Assembly (NCBI GenBank): GCA_005888515.1
Contig: VAZR01000125.1
Coordinates: 1-6,595 of the forward strand
Origin: Alphaproteobacteria bacterium
GTDB lineage: Bacteria; Pseudomonadota; Alphaproteobacteria; ATCC43930; CGMCC-115725
DNA: 6,595 bases
Direction: 5' to 3'
This document shows positions 5,203-6,595 of the stretch, piece after piece (within the stretch, counting starts at the first letter, position 1; every line of letters begins with the position of its first letter). Under the pieces are notes generated by a model. The model did no database searches. It had not been told where the DNA came from and worked only from the letters and a program-made list of their open reading frames with translations. Both the position numbers and the translations under genes were made by a program.

Positions 5203-6595
5203 TTATCCGTCGGCATGAAAGTGGTCATAAACCTTTTTTGCGACAGCTTTGCTGATACCTGGTACGCGCTCGATCTCGGCGATGCCGGCCCGCGCCACCG
5301 AGCGCGCCGACCCGAAATGATGCAATAGCGCCTGCTTGCGGCGGGCGCCGATGCCGGCAATCTCGTCGAGCGGCGAACCGCGGATCGCCTTCTCGCGCCG
5401 CGCGCGATGGGCGCCGATCGCGAAGCGGTGCGCCTCGTCGCGCAGCCGTTGCAGGAAATAGAGCACCGGGTCGCGCGGCTCGAGCGAGAAGGATGGCCGG
5501 CCGGGGATGAAAAAGCGCTCGCGCCCGGCATTGCGGTCGGGGCCTTTGGCGATCGCAACGACCGGAACATCATCGATGCCGAGCTCGGAGAAGATCCCTC
5601 GCGCCTGGGTCAATTGCCCTTGCCCGCCGTCGATCAGCACCAGATCGGGCCACATGCCGCGTTCGCGATCGGGGTCTTCCTTCAGCGCGCGATAAAAACG
5701 GCGACGGAACACTTCGCGCATCATCGCGTAATCATCGCCGCCCGCAGAAACGGGTTCCGCCGTGCCGACGTCAGCCCCCACCCCAACCCTCCCCCGCTCG
5801 CAGGGGAGGGAGTTCGCCACGGACGCTGAAGCGTTGGAGACCCTCCCCCGCGTGCGGGGGAGGGAGGGACCCGCGCCGGAGGCGTGGGAGGGTGGGGGCT
5901 CCGACTGCGACGGCATTAGTTGCGGCAGGTCGAGGCCGCGGATGTTGAATTTGCGATAGGCGTTCTTCATCAGCCCGTCGGGACCGGCGACGATCATCGC
6001 GCCCACCGGGTTGCTGCCCTGGATATGGCTGTTGTCGTAGACCTCGATGCGGTTGAGCGGGCCTTCCAGGCCAAATGCGCTGGCAACGCCGTCGAGCAGC
6101 TGGCGCTGCGAAGCGCTCTCGGCGAGCCGCCGCCCGAGCGCCTCGCGCGCGGTCAGCACGACGCGATCCACCAGCTTTTTCTTGTCGCCGCGCTGCGGTG
6201 CCGCGAGCACGACACGCTTGCCGCCGCCGAGCGACAACGCCTCCTCGACCAGGGCCTGCTCGACCAGAGGATGGCTCAGCAGCACCAAGGGCGGTTTCGG
6301 CTTGTTGTCGTAGAACTGCCCGACAAACGCGGTCAGCACCTCCTCGACCGAAAGCTGCCGGTCATGCCGCGGGAAATAGGCGCGGTTGCCCCAGTTCTGC
6401 GCACCGCGGAAAAAGAATACCTGGACGCAGGTCTGGCCGCCCGCCTGATAGGCCGCGATGACGTCGGCATCGACGATGCCAGGCACATGGATGTCCTGAT
6501 GGCCCTGCACCAATGACAGGGCGCGGATGCGGTCGCGGATCAGCGCCGCCGCCTCAAAATCGAGCGCCTCGGAGGCGTGCTCCATCTCGGCCGCG
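5203..6595 (-). CDS. uvrC: Excinuclease ABC subunit C (UvrC), 5' partial, with in-frame insertion
   Basis: UvrC makes both incisions flanking a lesion in nucleotide excision repair, after UvrA/UvrB recognition. The start and GIY-YIG nuclease domain lie beyond the window. Residues here are counted from the Met codon at 6585. The end of the UVR (UvrB-binding) domain is present (MEHASEALDFEAAALIRDRI). The RNase H-like nuclease domain follows, with its acidic/His active-site positions in VYDNSHIQG (Asp184), GDDYAMM (283-289), LVLIDGGQGQL (Asp319) and RDEAHRFAIG (His387). The C-terminal tandem helix-hairpin-helix DNA-binding domain is at about 405-458 (LDEIAGIGARRKQALL, IERVPGISKAVAKKV). Between KFNIR (ending 216) and GDDYAMM, where the family normally has only a few residues, about 65 low-complexity residues are inserted, encoded largely by a palindromic repeat (5773-5900). 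The frame remains open and all catalytic residues remain. The gene leads the - strand cluster, so its promoter should lie outside the window. Confidence 0.95.
   Translation of the reverse strand, partial: AAEMEHASEALDFEAAALIRDRIRALSLVQGHQDIHVPGIVDADVIAAYQAGGQTCVQVFFFRGAQNWGNRAYFPRHDRQLSVEEVLTAFVGQFYDNKPKPPLVLLSHPLVEQALVEEALSLGGGKRVVLAAPQRGDKKKLVDRVVLTAREALGRRLAESASQRQLLDGVASAFGLEGPLNRIEVYDNSHIQGSNPVGAMIVAGPDGLMKNAYRKFNIRGLDLPQLMPSQSEPPPSHASGAGPSLPRTRGRVSNASASVANSLPCERGRVGVGADVGTAEPVSAGGDDYAMMREVFRRRFYRALKEDPDRERGMWPDLVLIDGGQGQLTQARGIFSELGIDDVPVVAIAKGPDRNAGRERFFIPGRPSFSLEPRDPVLYFLQRLRDEAHRFAIGAHRARREKAIRGSPLDEIAGIGARRKQALLHHFGSARSVARAGIAEIERVPGISKAVAKKVYDHFHADG
5773..5900. repeat. Composite palindromic repeat embedded in uvrC
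   Basis: The outer arms, 5773-5783 (AGCCCCCACCC) and 5890-5900 (GGGTGGGGGCT), are perfect 11-bp inverted repeats. They enclose two inner hairpins. The first, at 5787-5810, has CCCTCCCC pairing GGGGAGGG with a short mismatched inner stem. The second, at 5841-5864, has a perfect 11-bp stem (CCCTCCCCCGC / GCGGGGGAGGG) and a 2-base loop. Such CCCTCCCCCGC elements are, from memory, dispersed intergenic repeats in sphingomonads and relatives. Here the element is read on the - strand as part of UvrC and gives two related peptides, SLPRTRGRV and SLPCERGRV. CCGAC occurs on both sides (5765-5769 and 5901-5905), a possible but weak direct-repeat footprint. No transposase is present, so any movement would need help from elsewhere. 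Confidence 0.85.

Noticed and set aside
5773..5900. CRISPR-like array or transcription terminator in uvrC
   Set aside because: There are only two diverged hairpin units with no regular spacers and no T-run, and the reading frame of uvrC continues through the region.
5920..6516. + strand open frame (198 codons) opposite uvrC
   Set aside because: It is antisense to well-conserved UvrC blocks and shows no motif of its own.

Overview
This is a GC-rich window, most likely from the chromosome of an alphaproteobacterium and probably from the Sphingomonadales. The assignment rests on my memory of three things, not on a search: the gene order uvrC-pgsA-moaD-moaE on one strand, an aminotransferase fragment resembling the ~290-residue alphaproteobacterial branched-chain aminotransferase, and dispersed palindromic repeats of the 'GTCATCCCGGCGAAGGC' and 'CCCTCCCCCGC...GCGGGGGAGGG' kinds common in this group.

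The window holds two convergent gene groups. On the + strand (1-1847) there is a complete class IV branched-chain aminotransferase gene (ilvE, long type). It is followed at once by the C-terminal third of a different, short-type branched-chain aminotransferase, which has lost its catalytic lysine and looks like a gene remnant. Next come a rho-independent terminator and a small 81-codon gene of unknown function. A perfect 14-bp palindrome lies just upstream of ilvE and could be an operator.

On the - strand (6595 down to 2031) is a tight cluster: uvrC (5' end beyond the window), pgsA, mobB, moeA, moaD, moaE. The last four make and load the molybdenum cofactor. MoaD and MoaE form molybdopterin synthase, MoeA inserts molybdate, and MobB is the GTP-binding partner for dinucleotide cofactor formation. 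Their starts and stops overlap or lie a few bases apart, which points to translational coupling. uvrC (nucleotide excision repair) and pgsA (phosphatidylglycerol phosphate synthesis) are metabolically unrelated but very likely lie on the same transcript. The promoter must be upstream of the window.

The two groups meet in a 183-bp spacer (1848-2030) containing a large imperfect inverted repeat. No stretch over 300 bases lacks a gene.

I see no wholly new system. The points most worth a second look are: a composite palindromic repeat embedded in frame in uvrC, adding about 65 residues in the middle of the nuclease domain; the ilvE / second-aminotransferase junction, which looks like a scar of gene replacement or deletion; and the unusual start region of the 81-codon gene.
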